From Syngnathus acus (taxonomy: Eukaryota > Chordata > Actinopteri > Syngnathiformes > Syngnathidae), in NCBI RefSeq assembly GCF_901709675.1, contig NC_051104.1, positions 7,756,501 to 7,820,500 on the forward strand: 64,000 bases of DNA, written 5' to 3'. The stretch's first letter is position 1. Every line of letters begins with the position of its first letter. The notes under the pieces are model-generated. The model was not told the origin of the DNA, made no database searches, and saw only the letters and a list, made by a program, of their open reading frames with translations. Positions 31,801 to 43,674 of the stretch are shown here, one piece after another. The position numbers were made by a program, and so were the translations under genes.

Positions 31801-34800
31801 CCTCTCTCTGCTTCTGCTCCTCGGCAGCCTTCATCTCCGCCTAAACGAAAGGAGTCGGCACGATAACGAGCAATTGCTGGTCGGGAGTCTCGGCTCATTC
31901 TCACCTGTTTTTCCTCTTCCTTCGCCCTCTTCAGTTCCTCCGTTTGCTTCTTCCACGTGGCACGGACGCGGGCTCGCTCCTCCATAGCTGAGAATTCATA
32001 TTTATGAGAATCAAGATTAGAGACAAAATGGATGAAAGGAAATCAAATAAAAATGCCGTTTTCTGAGGACATACCTGAGATGACGGGGCACGTCTGCGGC
32101 TTGGCTTTTTGCCGCGGGGATGCGTCGGGGCCGTCGGGTTCCGCCGCTTCCGTTGGCGCTCTGCAACAACGGCGGTTTTATTGTGGACAAGATGTTCTGA
32201 AAGGTCCGCCCGGTCGGGAATTGAACTTAAGCTGTGGGAATTTGGCCTGGTGTGAGTGCGACTGAAATGGCAATTGGAATATTCGGGCTTGGCCAGTCCT
32301 CACACCTTTGAGCAAAGCCACATCAATTATGCAATTTGATTCTTCCCAAGGCAAAGTGGCAGCCTGAATTGTTTTGAAAGGGTCGCCCTGAGGTTTCCCA
32401 CCTTGGCTGTGGCGTGTGTCTGGAGGCAGCAGTCTTCTGTGCCTCCAGCTCCCAAGTACACATGACCTTCTCCCGCTTGAGCTTGGCGATCTCCTCCTGT
32501 TGCTCTTTGAGCTGCCTCCTCTGCTCCATGATGATCTTCCTCTGGGCAGCGTGGCGGTTTCCAAAGTGGCCTTCTTGCAAGGTCTTTGGGCCCGTCAAGT
32601 CCTCCTCACGTTCGGCCTGGTCTGGGTTCTCATCTCCGCGCTGGGCCTCCGCGCCGGCTTCCTTGCGGCGGACTCGAGTTCCCGCGGGGGGGGATTTACG
32701 ATGGCGTGTCCTGACAGCTTTCTGGGGATCACCCTGCAAAATTCGTTTTACACTCTTTTTCTGTTGACCTATCCAAGAGAGTTGAACTGTTTAATATTAG
32801 GTACTATATGTTTAAAATGGCATATATTGTATAATTTGCCATCTAACGGCGATACTACAACTTAAAACTACAGTCAACCCCTGCATATTCACAGTTCGGC
32901 ATCTGCGGACTTGCTTTTTTTCCCCTCAATATTTTTTCATATTTTGGAATTTTCCCATTTTTTTCTGGGATTATTTGTGAACATTCAATACATATTTGAC
33001 CTGAGGTCTTTTGGAAAACGTGTATTGAATGCTTATTCATTTATTTGCATTTGTAAAAAAAAAAATTAAATGCTGGAGAAAAATGATTATAATGAATGAA
33101 TTCCTATGTTTTTTCATTCATCATCCCTGGTCTTAAATATTTGGCTTGCAAAAACCTTCCGTGTTCAATTAACAGGCCCCGCACCACGTCGAGTATCGCC
33201 TCCTCCATTACGCTCCTTGGCCCCTCCAGCCCACAATCCATACAGATAAACCTGATTACGAGTGCAACCTCCACACTGACCTCTGCGCCACGTACTAGCG
33301 TCAGCTCCCGCTCGCCGCTTCCTTATGTCCCCCGAGCTCTGTTCCACCTTGGCATAGCGAGCCCTATTTCCATCTGCCCTCAATATACACCGTTCACCTT
33401 ATAAGCCGCTTTCAGACTTGAGGAAAATTGTGTCGTTGACGCATTCGGGTCATCTGGTGCAAGGTGACAAGGTACCAGCTGCTAATAGACAAGAGTCCAA
33501 ATTCCCATCACTGCTGTTTTGAGCGCTCCGTACCTTTTCAGGCGGGTCACTCGTCAGCGTTTCCGGGGGTTTGAACTGGCCCGACCTGGCTGCGTTGATC
33601 AGGGCGGCCATCTTGCGCCGGGTCTCCTCTTGTTGGGCCAGCAGCTGGCGTCGGTCGCGCTCCTGCCGGCACCACAGCCGCCATTCGTGCAGATGTCGCC
33701 GTTGCAAACGCCTGCGGTCGCTTTCCTCGGCAACTCGCTGTTGTCTGGAGGAAGGCGATATGAAAAGGGACAATAGCAAACTAAATCTTGATATCTCATA
33801 TGTACATCCACACTTCCTTGACACTGATTGCTATGTTTGTATTTAAACAGTGCTCATTTTTTGTATATGCCTGTTTTCAGTGCGGAGCTCCTCCTCGGTC
33901 TTGGACACCTCCCGCTGATTCCTTCCCGCCCACATGACGGCGCGCCACGCTTGCCAAGCCGCCAGCTGCCTCCTCCAGTCGCAGAGCGCCTTGGCTTTAC
34001 CCATACGCAGCCGCTGCTCCATCACCGCCGAGTACCAACGTGAGAAATGCCTCTGTAGACACTGCCGTGCATGTTTAGCAACGGTAACGCTACAGCAAGC
34101 TCCGTCCGCAAAGGTAGCCAACCTTCAGGTTATGCAGGTGAAGAAAAATGTCAACTTTCTTTTCTTGCCGCAATCGCATGGCTACTTCTTCTTCTTCTTC
34201 TTCTGGCGGCTGATGCTGCATTGCGGGAGATGAAGGAGCTGGCTGGAGGCTTTTGGCTGCACGTTGACCTTTCAACTTTTCTCTGTGAAAGCAACCTCGT
34301 GTATGAGCTCGTGCTCATTTTGGGGAATTTTATTCCTCATTGATTTTACTGCCAAGACCTCAGTCTGAGGCGCTCTTCCAGGCCTTTCCTCTCCTCCCTC
34401 TGCCGGCGCATCCTGATTATCTCCTGTTGCACCTTCTCCTGCTGCCTCCTCCTGGCCTCCTGCCTCTTCCTCTCCTCCTGCTCCCGCTCTCGCCTCTTCT
34501 TGGCTTCCTCGTCGCTTATGGCCCTGTTCTCGCGCACCTTTTTCCACACATGAAATACAAGCGTTTGACTAAACAAACAGGTCAGCTATTCAACCACGAT
34601 TCGTTTGGCAATTACCTGCTGGTGGCGCACCTCCATGGTGACGACAGGGTCCGTGAAGGTCCTGTTGGGTCCGCCGCCGTCCACCGCCAGCTTCTCCGTC
34701 ATCCCTCCGTGCAACACTTCCTGCTCCTTCAGGCCTTGCAGGAAGTTGTCGACAGCACGGCGCTCCTCTTCCCCAGCCAGGTGCTCGTACAGATCTGAAT

Positions 34801-35933
34801 CGGATTCAATCATCTCAAGTCCAGCGCCAAAAGTGCCCTTTGCTTTATTTTTAGTCAGGGTGAATAGTTCTACTCGTTTCCTTTCTCATAGACTAGTCTC
34901 GGTTCATGTTTTACCATCAAAGTTGTCATAGTTGAAGGCAGGGGGCGGCGGCGTGGCCGGGCTCCCCTTCTCACACGTCAGGCCAGCTAACTCCAGCTCG
35001 GGCTTCCGCGTGTTGTCCAGCCAGTCTCCCAACAAAGCTTGAGCTGTGACACCACAACGCATCATGAGCTCATCCTTTGTCACTTCACAAAAAATAAGCG
35101 CGAACCCTACCTTCAGCATAGGTCTCATCGTGATCCCGCAGCTGTTCCCAGCTCCGCAGGGCCACAGCCAGGCTTTTGCTTCCCGTCTGGGCTCTCCTCG
35201 GGAAGAAGACCTCAGACAAGGCAAACGCAGAGGCCTTCTCCACTTGCTGACAAATGTGAAAAGTCAGAGTTGGGAAAGTGGCCAGCTGCAAGACATGCTG
35301 ATGCATTTAGTCAGAAAGGAAGTGAAATATACTAGAGCACAATAGCCATCGACCCAGGCGGGCTGGGCTGCTTGTTGAGACATAACAAGCACATAATCAA
35401 GTTGCACAGTAAAATGCTGCCCACCTTCCTCCAGTGATCGATGTCCTCTTTGTTTGCATGCGTCTGGAATAGAAGCTTTTGTAAGCAAATCATTGACGCT
35501 TCTCCTCAAAGGGATGACGCTCGTATCTGCAAACCTTTTCATCAACTCAATTGTATCTCGGTAAACTGGTAGCTTTTACAAATGTAGGTTTGGGACCCCA
35601 AATGGGTTAGAAGTCCATTTGCAGCAGGTTGCCAAGTTTCCGTTTGGAAAGCTGTCAACTCTCGGTCTGATTTACGTCACAAGCTGAAAAAGCTTACAAA
35701 CACCTCGGTCCAATGTCAGCGGATTAATTCCACAGTAGGCTTAGCCTGTTGCCTTAAATCATCAGATTAGCTGGAAAAGTCATAAATGTCACAATAACGC
35801 CATTTAATAATCCTTTCGGGTTTCTTTTCTAGACTGGAGAATATGTTGAGGATCTATGATAACAAATCAGTATGGAGGACATACCTTGGATGCTGATGGT
35901 TTTGCACCATTTTTGCCAACACTCTTTCTGCGT
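28831..35933 (-). CDS. ccdc191: CCDC191 (KIAA1407), coiled-coil protein; 5' end unresolved
   Basis: Minus-strand exons in consistent phase: 35933-35885, 35463-35425, 35246-35111, 35043-34915, 34794-34616, 34537-34359 (or 34350), 34282-34123, 34061-33871, 33744-33534, 32733-32402, 32160-32075, 31987-31905, 31840-31751, 31402-31259, 30444-30292, 29780-29626 and 28972-28831. This gives about 820 aa (human about 936). Identification rests on the N-terminal block (VEKASAFALSEVFFP, DHDETYAEAQALLGDWLD), the highly charged coiled coils (AKKRREREQEERKRQEARRR, EMKAAEEQKQREEEMEKAQK), repeated R..W units (QRHFSRWY, RRCLLRWRR, WRCFQAWRLL) and synteny. The molecular role is not established. The first exon is not resolved: an ATG at 36203 could join in phase, but this is only a guess. 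The intron 33870-33745 appears to use a GC donor. Confidence 0.85.
29855..29998 (+). repeat. Dispersed repeat, copy A
   Basis: It shares ordered blocks with 58028-58190: catatattctttatcctc, then ttaacag..tatactgccc, agaaggagc, gtcacaa and a ttaattcctaa-like end. It lies upstream of (3' to 5' on the plus strand, inside the intron before) the ccdc191 exon at 29626-29780. The family is unnamed by me. Confidence 0.6.
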
Positions 35934-36598
35934 CTGAAAAAGTGAGGCCCAGCGCCGGGTAAGGCGGCGGCCATCGAATACCTTCTATATTTCTATACTG
36001 TCTTTGATGTATCATCGGTATTGTCGCCAAAAGTCGAGTTATAGCATTGAAAAATGACAAAACAAAAGAAGTGTCAAATACGTTCGCACAGTATTCTGGG
36101 CAATGTAGTGCTTTGACATGTTTTGTTGCGATAGAAATTCAAGTTTCGACGCCGTTTCCCACAATACACTTGGGTGTTTAGGCGTCCCGCTAGTAACCAT
36201 GGCAACTCCGTAAGACTCACAAAATGTAAAATGACGAGAGTATAATAAAAGGTAATGAACTAAAAAGTAGTTCCAAATGTCACAGCGTTATAGCGGATAG
36301 AATTTAGAAAATAATGTAAATAATAATGTTTGGTATGTAACGCGAGTTGAGGAAGTCGCTTGGTGATGACATCACAACTAGTCGCCTTGTAGTTTCCCGC
36401 CTGAGCGGTGCCGAAAGTCGGCGGTAGAATTTCAAATAAAAACAGCGGAATTTCATTTTCTGCCAGTAACTATCGGTTTTGCCTTGGCTACATATTTTGG
36501 GAGGTACTAATAACGAAGAAAAAAAAGAACGCAGACGGGCCCAGGCTACTCGCTCATTTACGTGCTTCCCGAAGCCTCGCTTATTAGCTGCTAGCAAG
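35934..36598. promoter_or_regulatory. Divergent 5' region of ccdc191 (-) and qtrt2 (+)
   Basis: The two genes start away from each other within about 0.65 kb. A short open frame on the minus strand from an ATG at 36203 could be the ccdc191 first exon, with a GTATTT donor near 36083 in the right phase, but nothing confirms it. The rest is unremarkable AT-rich sequence. Confidence 0.45.
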
Positions 36599-39500
36599 AT
36601 GAAGCTCGAGTTGTCTCGTGTTCTCCAGGGAGGAGGCCGCCTGGGTGTCCTGAAGGGGCTCGGCAGGACCGGACAGCACTCCCTAGAGGTACCGGGCTGT
36701 CTGCTATACACACGCTGCGGTACCGTTCCGCACCTGACCCACGATACGCTGCACAGCCTCGACAAGCTCCCCTCGGTCACTCAGGTCACGCTAGACCATT
36801 TGTAAGCAATGCCCGTAAACACATACTGTGTGAGTGTTGTATTAAAACACTCGTACTACGAATGATATTGTCGTCTATCTTCTCCAGAGCAGAGCACCAA
36901 GAGGTTTTGGAGGAGTTCAAAGAAGGATTTAAGAAGTTTTCAGGTACATGTAGTTCGAGAAAACAATCTTTTATTGCTTCACAAATAAATAGGTGACTGT
37001 TAATTGTTACTCATTCACGGATGTATTTGGAATCATCTCACTGACATGTGGTTTTTTGAAAGTTCTATAAGATTACAGAATACGTTGGACAAGTCCAAGG
37101 ATTTTGTGTCATCTGTGATTTCTTATTTGACTCTGTGTGCATCAGTCATGTCAGAAGAATCACATCTGAAAACTTGCCGTGATGCTGTAAAGCGATAGCA
37201 AACGTCACCGGTGAAAGATGGACATTCTTCTGCCGCGGCGTTTAAGACGAGGGGAAACTTAATTCTGATGTATAACTTGGGAATGCTCTAAAACAGAGTG
37301 AGAGTGGTCCAGTTCAGGAAAATATATTACGAGTAATAATTTACAGCATGCATTATTATAATCCAATCTGGGGTTTTTTTGAAGCCAAATTGAAATCTAA
37401 ACAATTTGATTGGCTGACTACTGTCTTGTAGGCGGAGTAACAATTGTCGTGATTCGTCCTTGAATTTCGAGGCTGACTCGCCTAATGTGAAACTTGTGTA
37501 TTATTTATAGGAATGCCCTGCAATCGTGACCTCATCCAACATTGCGTTGTGAAAATAAATGCGTTTGGGAGGCTTTTGCCTCCTCAGGCGACTGGACTGG
37601 AATTGTTACCTTGCCATGTGTTATAAGAACAACAAGGGGATTATTATTCTGTTTCTGTGACAAATTCTGCAAGTATTTGCCCCCACTGTTTGTATTCATG
37701 AGGATACTTCCCCCCCCCCCCCCCCCCCCCCCCCTCAATCTCTTTTCCTCTGCAGGTCTTCATGACACCGTTTTGTTTTGCTCGCTGCATGACCCCGCGA
37801 CATCTAGCCCAACCGGTTACACAACCAGCAAGGTCAGAAGGTCTCCTTCTTTCTTTTATTTTCCTTTTTCATTCATCGCTGTGATTTCATTTTTGTGGTT
37901 CAGCTTGTGGTTGCTCTTTCTAGCACACAAAATACAGCACAACCATGCTCCCACTCACTCACGTATGTCATTTTATTCTGTCTGGCGGGTAGACGGTGTC
38001 CGTGTGGGCAAGCGGCGGGCGCGTAGAGCTAACGGCAGCCAAGTTCATGGCCCTGCAGAAGCTGGTGCGGCCCGACTGCTACGTGAGCATGGCTGACGGT
38101 GAGACCTGGCAGGACAACACTTCCCGCAAGAGGGTCCGCAAGTCAGTGGAGCGGACCCTGGCTCATTTGGACGAGTGTCTGCTGGTGCACCAGGCGTCGC
38201 AGGTGCGGTGCCATTTTAATTTCCAAAGCCTTTCTCCAATACAGAAAGTGCCATTGTAAAAACTTTCCGGAAAAATCGAATTCAATACGTACCATATAAG
38301 GATTGTTGTGTCGAACTGAGAAAACCCATGACACTGAACCGTAATGTATTTGTTGACACTTATACGCCATATTATCATGATTATGTTCATAAGACATCCA
38401 TCACTTCATGTTGTGTACACATGTAATGATCCTCATTATCACAGCATGATGATGATGATGATCTTATTACCGTTCTTATCATTATTGCAGCTACTGCCTA
38501 TATTGCTTTGACGACATGTATTGGAGACGGGCGGATTCACTTGTGCTTTCCCATTATCCTCATTATCCTGATGGGCTGTGATTATCTGTTGACTTCGAAT
38601 AGGGTGAAATGGAAAACGGAGTGAAAGCACACTTGTCATAATCATCATCATGGGCTGCTGATGTTTGTTTGATTTTCGCTTCAGTTTTGCAGTAGATTTT
38701 TTTTAGTGGGGCTCCGGCTTGATTTTCAAGTCGCATCTACTCCATCATAAACAGTAACTAACGATGAAACCGTTATTTTGAGAATAAAGTTGAAATAATG
38801 TGAGAACATATTTGACCACAATAGTTACAATACTTCAAATGTTATTTTAATCAATTTTATTACAGGAATAATTGTAATATTGACTTGCAGGATAAATGTT
38901 AGTTTGCAAGAAAAAATACTACAGGATGTTAAAAAAACTCTTTAGTGATGACATTTTGCAGTCTGGTCATTTCTAATCAATATTTTAATGAGTCCAGAAT
39001 CCGTCATAATAGTAGAACCCATTTATTGTTTACAAGATCTGATTCATACGACCTTTTGGATGGTCGCCAGGAGCTGGAGGGAGCGGCGCTGTTCGGGTCG
39101 GTGGAAGGAGGAGATGTCATGGAGGAAAGGGCGCGCTCGGCCAGGGAGACGGCCAAGCGGCCTGTAGCGGGTTTCTGCCTGGACGGCCTCCAGTCGGGCC
39201 GTCTGGACGGTGCCCTGAGGAGCCAGCTCATTGGCGCTGTGGTCAAGGAACTACCTGAGCACAAACCCAGGTGAGTGGATACACCCAAGGACTCATAACT
39301 AAAGAGGTCTCCACGTAGGGTCACCTTTTATTTTCTTTTTTTCTTTCTTCCTCGAATGCTAAATTGACCTTGACGCCCCCAGCTGGTTATCTGCCAGGCC
39401 AGACAGCCAAAGAGTGCACAGAATACGCTAATGCTGACAGAATAAAGAAAAGTGCTGCTTGTGTGTTTGTATGCAGCAAACCCAAATCTTGTTTTGTTTG

Positions 39501-42500
39501 TTTTTTTGGTTGGGATAACGCCTAGGAAAAAAATGTGATTCTCCACATCCTTACTTTGTATTCATGGCGGTTCTTGGCTGCGCTTGCAGGCTTGTGCAGG
39601 GTGTGGGTCGACCCGACGAGGTGATGGAGTGTGTGGAGGCTGGCGTGGACCTCTTCGAGGGCTTCTTCCCCTTCCTGGTCACCGAGCGAGGCTGCGCCCT
39701 CTCCTTCCGCTTTGACACGGCCAACGACCCGGAGAGCGCCGACGGGGCGCCTACCTCAGGTAGGATGACCTTTTCTTTTCTACCACGTACTGTACTGGGG
39801 ATCGATATTGTACTAGCTTAATGCTAACACATCATAGAAAAACACTATAGCCAAGCTAACATGGCACTTTGTAGCGTCAAGAGTCGTGGTCTTAAAAGCC
39901 TTTCTGCAAGTGATAATTGAACCTAGACAGCCTTTGCAAAAAAATGACCAATATTCTGCAGTTTATTTCGTGTCTTATTTTGGACTTTTCACAAGCGGAC
40001 AAAAAAATTCAGCTTTTATCTTGTCCACTCCGGCATCAACCGCTTAAAGCCAGACAGATTACCATGCAAGCACGTCTACTATGATGCAGAGTCTACATTT
40101 TAGTGGCAAAATTACCCTTTTGTTTACCTCGGGCGCTGTGACCTGTTTAACTAAAATATTCCCCCCACACACATACAAACACACACACACACACACACAC
40201 ACGCATACACTGGATCTCAAATGGAGGACAAAAGGTTCAAAACAAATTGGTGACATTTGTAAGACTGCAATTCTGTTATACATGCTTTGATTTATTTTTC
40301 CCCATCACAAAGCGTGGTAAAGCAAGTAAGCCGCAAAAGAGTTCATTACGTCTGCCTCATGACTCGCTCACATTTGACTGAGATAATGCTGTCAAAGATT
40401 CATGCAAAAGTTCCACAGCCAAAGCTCCACTGTCCTCTTGTTTGAAAATAATTGGAGGCAAAGGAAATCCCACGCTAGAATTAAATCATCGACGGCTGTC
40501 CTCCCAAGTGAGAAGCCGAACAAGAGTTATGACAAGGAGCCGGGCCTCGCCGTGAAAAAGTTTCCTTAAACACACCCGGCCGGCGTGAGACTCGTGTCAA
40601 GACGGCCGGCGCTAATCGATTCCACGCTGGCAAGCAAGCGTAATGGAGGTGAGAGCAGGTCGGCTGGTGTTAAACAGCAATTCCCAGTCCCCCTTGGACC
40701 AATTACAAGCACCCGCCAGAGGCCTCGGGGTGCGGCTCCTCTCTCACAGTATGCTAACGCTTCATAACTTGTCTTTTGTTCATCGGGGCTCGCTCTCGGT
40801 CGATGCCCTTTCGGCGACTTCAACGCTGTGCGATAATGTGATTCACAGTTTGAACAGTCAACACACACTGTTTTAAATGTCAGGCTTTTGTGGCATTCCA
40901 AAAGTTAATCCACCATTAAAGTCATCTGAATCCTTTAGACATCTTTTTAGAGATGTTATTTAAAAATAAACAACTGGCTATTCATTTTTAGCTTTTTTTT
41001 CCTTCTAATTATGAATGTAGGCAATTATAGAAATTGTTCACAAAATTATCACTCAAATGAAGGAACATTTTCTTGGAGCAATCCGTCCGTCCGCCCATCG
41101 CTTGTTGCTAAACGCCGTGCGTCACTCACGACTGACCGCTTTTTCTCATTTTGCCCTGCTTGACTCCTTGAACGTGGCTCGCGTCGCACGAAAGCAGTGG
41201 TTCTTAACCTTTTTCCTTGTTCGCACCCCATTCAATTCACCAACCAGTTCTCGCACCCCTAACCCTAAATAATAATTATTATAATAATAATTGGCTTACT
41301 TGACAGCTATAAGGCTTAATTTGCATTATCCCTAATCCCAATGAACACAACGACTCCTTGATTTCCAGAATTTTTCACTTTTTTCGGTTATCCCCGAAAA
41401 ATTGTAAATTTCCCCCAGGGTATCCTCGCACCCCCTAGGAAGCATGCTCGCACCCCCGGTTAAGAACCACTGCACTAAAGGATCAATTAAAGATCAAGGT
41501 ATAATAGCCGCGTCCAGTATTGACAAGGAAAAAAACCAATCAAAGAAGCATGAGTCAGCATGTCTGTCTTGGTCAAACTAAATAATGCTTCTACTTAAAA
41601 TGGATTTGGATTACGTGGTTACATCAATAGGTGCTTTAAGTTGTTAACCTCCACTTTTAAATTGCACGGAGCAGACAAAGCAGAGAAGAAGGTACATAAA
41701 GCCTTCTTGGACTGGATTTATACTGATCCCACTTTTGCTATTCTACCATCTCGTGAAAGATTATAGATGAAAATTACGTGCGGTTCTGTTGGTAAAAGGG
41801 GCTTGCACAAAGCAGTACCGTCAGGGGTGCTAATTTTCGCGATACACGTGATTTGCTCGAAAGGAATTGTTTCTTAATGAGGGACTTATTTTCTCTCCAC
41901 TGAATGAATGCAGCTGAATCAAAGGTTGGATTTTCCTCCATTTTAAGTTTGGTCCTACCAAGCTAAAGAGCACATCTTTACCTGGACTGCCAATAATTAT
42001 GGAAGTAGTCATGACTTCAAATTTTCCATATTACTTCCCTCTCAAGCATTAAGTGCAAAGCAAAATCATCTCCTCCATTAAATGAAATGAACTCACCAAG
42101 TGAGTAACTGTGTTCTATTACTAGGGGGCCAGACCATGTCGTGTAATGGGGGTCAAATGATGTTATGTTTTGGCTGACGGAGAGGGGTGGTGGTTCACTA
42201 GATGTGCTTAGAAATGAGATGATGATGAGGATTAATGAGGTGTGCGCGCGCCTATGTGTGTGTAGAAAACACAGCAGAACAGAATGGAGATCATCATCCG
42301 GATGACCCGAGCTGCATGACGCCCTTCGAGATGGATCTCAAAGATAAAAGGTAAGCCCAAGCAGAAGTACTTATTACTTTTGCAAACCAAAAATCACACA
42401 GCGCACCCCACACCACAAGATAATCATTCAGGATGATCTCTTCGAGACCGAGCACCAACAATTTCCCCGCTGATGGGAAAACGGGGCCGAATGCTCACAT

Positions 42501-42822
42501 TGACTTTGCCGAATTGGCGAGCGTGCCCTTTCACGTCCCAACCACGTCGTTGTCCAAGTGATTTGATCGTCTCCGTGGACTGTCCAGGTACCGAGATGAC
42601 TTCCGGCCCCTGGTGGAAGGGTGTGGCTGCTACTGCTGCCGTAACCACAAGAGGGCGTATGTGCACCACCTGCTGGCCACCAACGAGCTCTTGGCGGGGG
42701 TGCTGCTCACGCTCCACAACACGGCGCATTATCTGACCTTCTTTGCGGCCCTCCGAGAAGCCCTGGCCGCTGACAAAGTGGACCTCTTGAAAAGGCGGCT
42801 CTTCTTGGAGACAAACGTCTAA
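36599..42822 (+). CDS. qtrt2: QTRT2, accessory subunit of queuine tRNA-ribosyltransferase
   Basis: Eight exons: 36599-36801, 36888-36943, 37756-37832, 37993-38202, 39071-39270, 39590-39759, 42266-42350 and 42588-42822, giving 411 aa (human 415). The start [16 protein letters not shown] matches the family N-terminus. Conserved blocks follow: [60 protein letters not shown]. The zinc-binding element is [20 protein letters not shown]2 pairs with the catalytic QTRT1 to exchange guanine for queuine at the wobble base of GUN-anticodon tRNAs, at or near mitochondria. Exon 7 ([15 protein letters not shown]..) is variable and likely disordered. Intron 6 (39760-42265) is the longest and contains a hAT MITE; intron 2 contains a 25-base poly(C). 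Confidence 0.95.
37710..37734 (+). repeat. Poly(C) run of 25 bases
   Basis: An uninterrupted run of 25 C lies in qtrt2 intron 2, 21 bases upstream of the exon-3 acceptor, so it forms part of that acceptor's pyrimidine tract. The length may be unreliable in the assembly. Confidence 0.9.
40176..40202 (+). repeat. (CA)n microsatellite
   Basis: Roughly 13 CA units lie in qtrt2 intron 6. Similar runs occur at 54664-54694, 55463-55485, 58484-58502 and 58538-58558. Confidence 0.85.
41195..41472. mobile_element. Non-autonomous hAT-type element (MITE), 278 bp
   Basis: It begins CAGTGGTTCTTAACC and ends with the exact inverse GGTTAAGAACCACTG, a 15-bp perfect terminal inverted repeat of the kind seen in hAT/Charlie-like elements. 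The flanking octamers are cacgaaag (41187-41194) and cactaaag (41473-41480), 7 of 8 identical, fitting the 8-bp target duplication of hAT transposition. The interior has no coding capacity but contains repeated cgcaccccc-like blocks near both ends. It sits in qtrt2 intron 6. Confidence 0.9.
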
Positions 42823-43668
42823 GATGGGATGGAATCAGATAGAAGAGATGGATTGAGCCTGGAGGAGAAACTTGCTTCCACAATCAGCCCGGTTTTTTTG
42901 TCGCCGATCAGCAGATCGGCTCTGCTGTACGGAGGAGGCAATCAAAAGTTTGATCTTCTTTGCCTTTGCTGGGGTCTCTGGCAAAAACAACAACTTTGTC
43001 CACACAACCAAAGAAACCCCATTGACCCGTTCTTTTTTTTTTTTTTTTTTTTTTTTCTCTCCGCGTAACGATCCCATTGGTCGGGCTCGAGTCGAAATAA
43101 CAGTTTGCACGGAAGCGTTCACGCTCAAGTAGTAATAGAAAGTACAAAATGTTTTTTTCCCTGACTCTTTAAATTGCAAGAATCTTTTTTTCCTTGAACA
43201 GTGGCCTGACGTTACATATATTAGTGCTAACATTAGCCAACCCGGTTTCTGTCTTTGATGCAGAGCCGAGTCAGAACCGTGCAGTGGAAAAGCAGCTCAG
43301 CATGCTTTTCTCCCCAGACAGATTTCTCATTGCATAATGCTTGAATCATCATGAAAAAAAAGTCATCCTAAAGAGGTGAGTCCACTTGAATGTTGAAAAT
43401 GTGACTTTTGTTTCTGATAAATGTCCCAAATCATTTTTAGATGTTTTTCTGGCAAACAATGGAGACAAAAGCTTTTCTTTAATAATCCTGCAATGAATTC
43501 GAAAATAACTTTAATTTTAAAGTAATTTGTAATTCTACAAGCAAAAATCTGCTACTCTCAATTTGAAAAAATTAAGTCATTTAAATGTTTGTTTTTCCTC
43601 AAAAGAATCAGCTTGTCAAATTTGCACTGAAGCACTCCCATTATGCCTGAGGCCCCATCAATTTATTG

Positions 43669-43674
43669 AATAAA
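43669..43674 (+). terminator. qtrt2: Candidate poly(A) signal of qtrt2
   Basis: An AATAAA lies about 850 bases past the qtrt2 stop. No closer canonical hexamer stands out, so a 3' UTR of about 0.85 kb over 42823-43690 is proposed. It includes a poly(T) run at about 43033-43056. Confidence 0.4.

Noticed and set aside
33165-33383. Open minus-strand frame as an extra ccdc191 exon
   Set aside because: The exons at 33534 and 32733 already join in phase with coiled-coil continuity, and this stretch lacks suitable splice sites.
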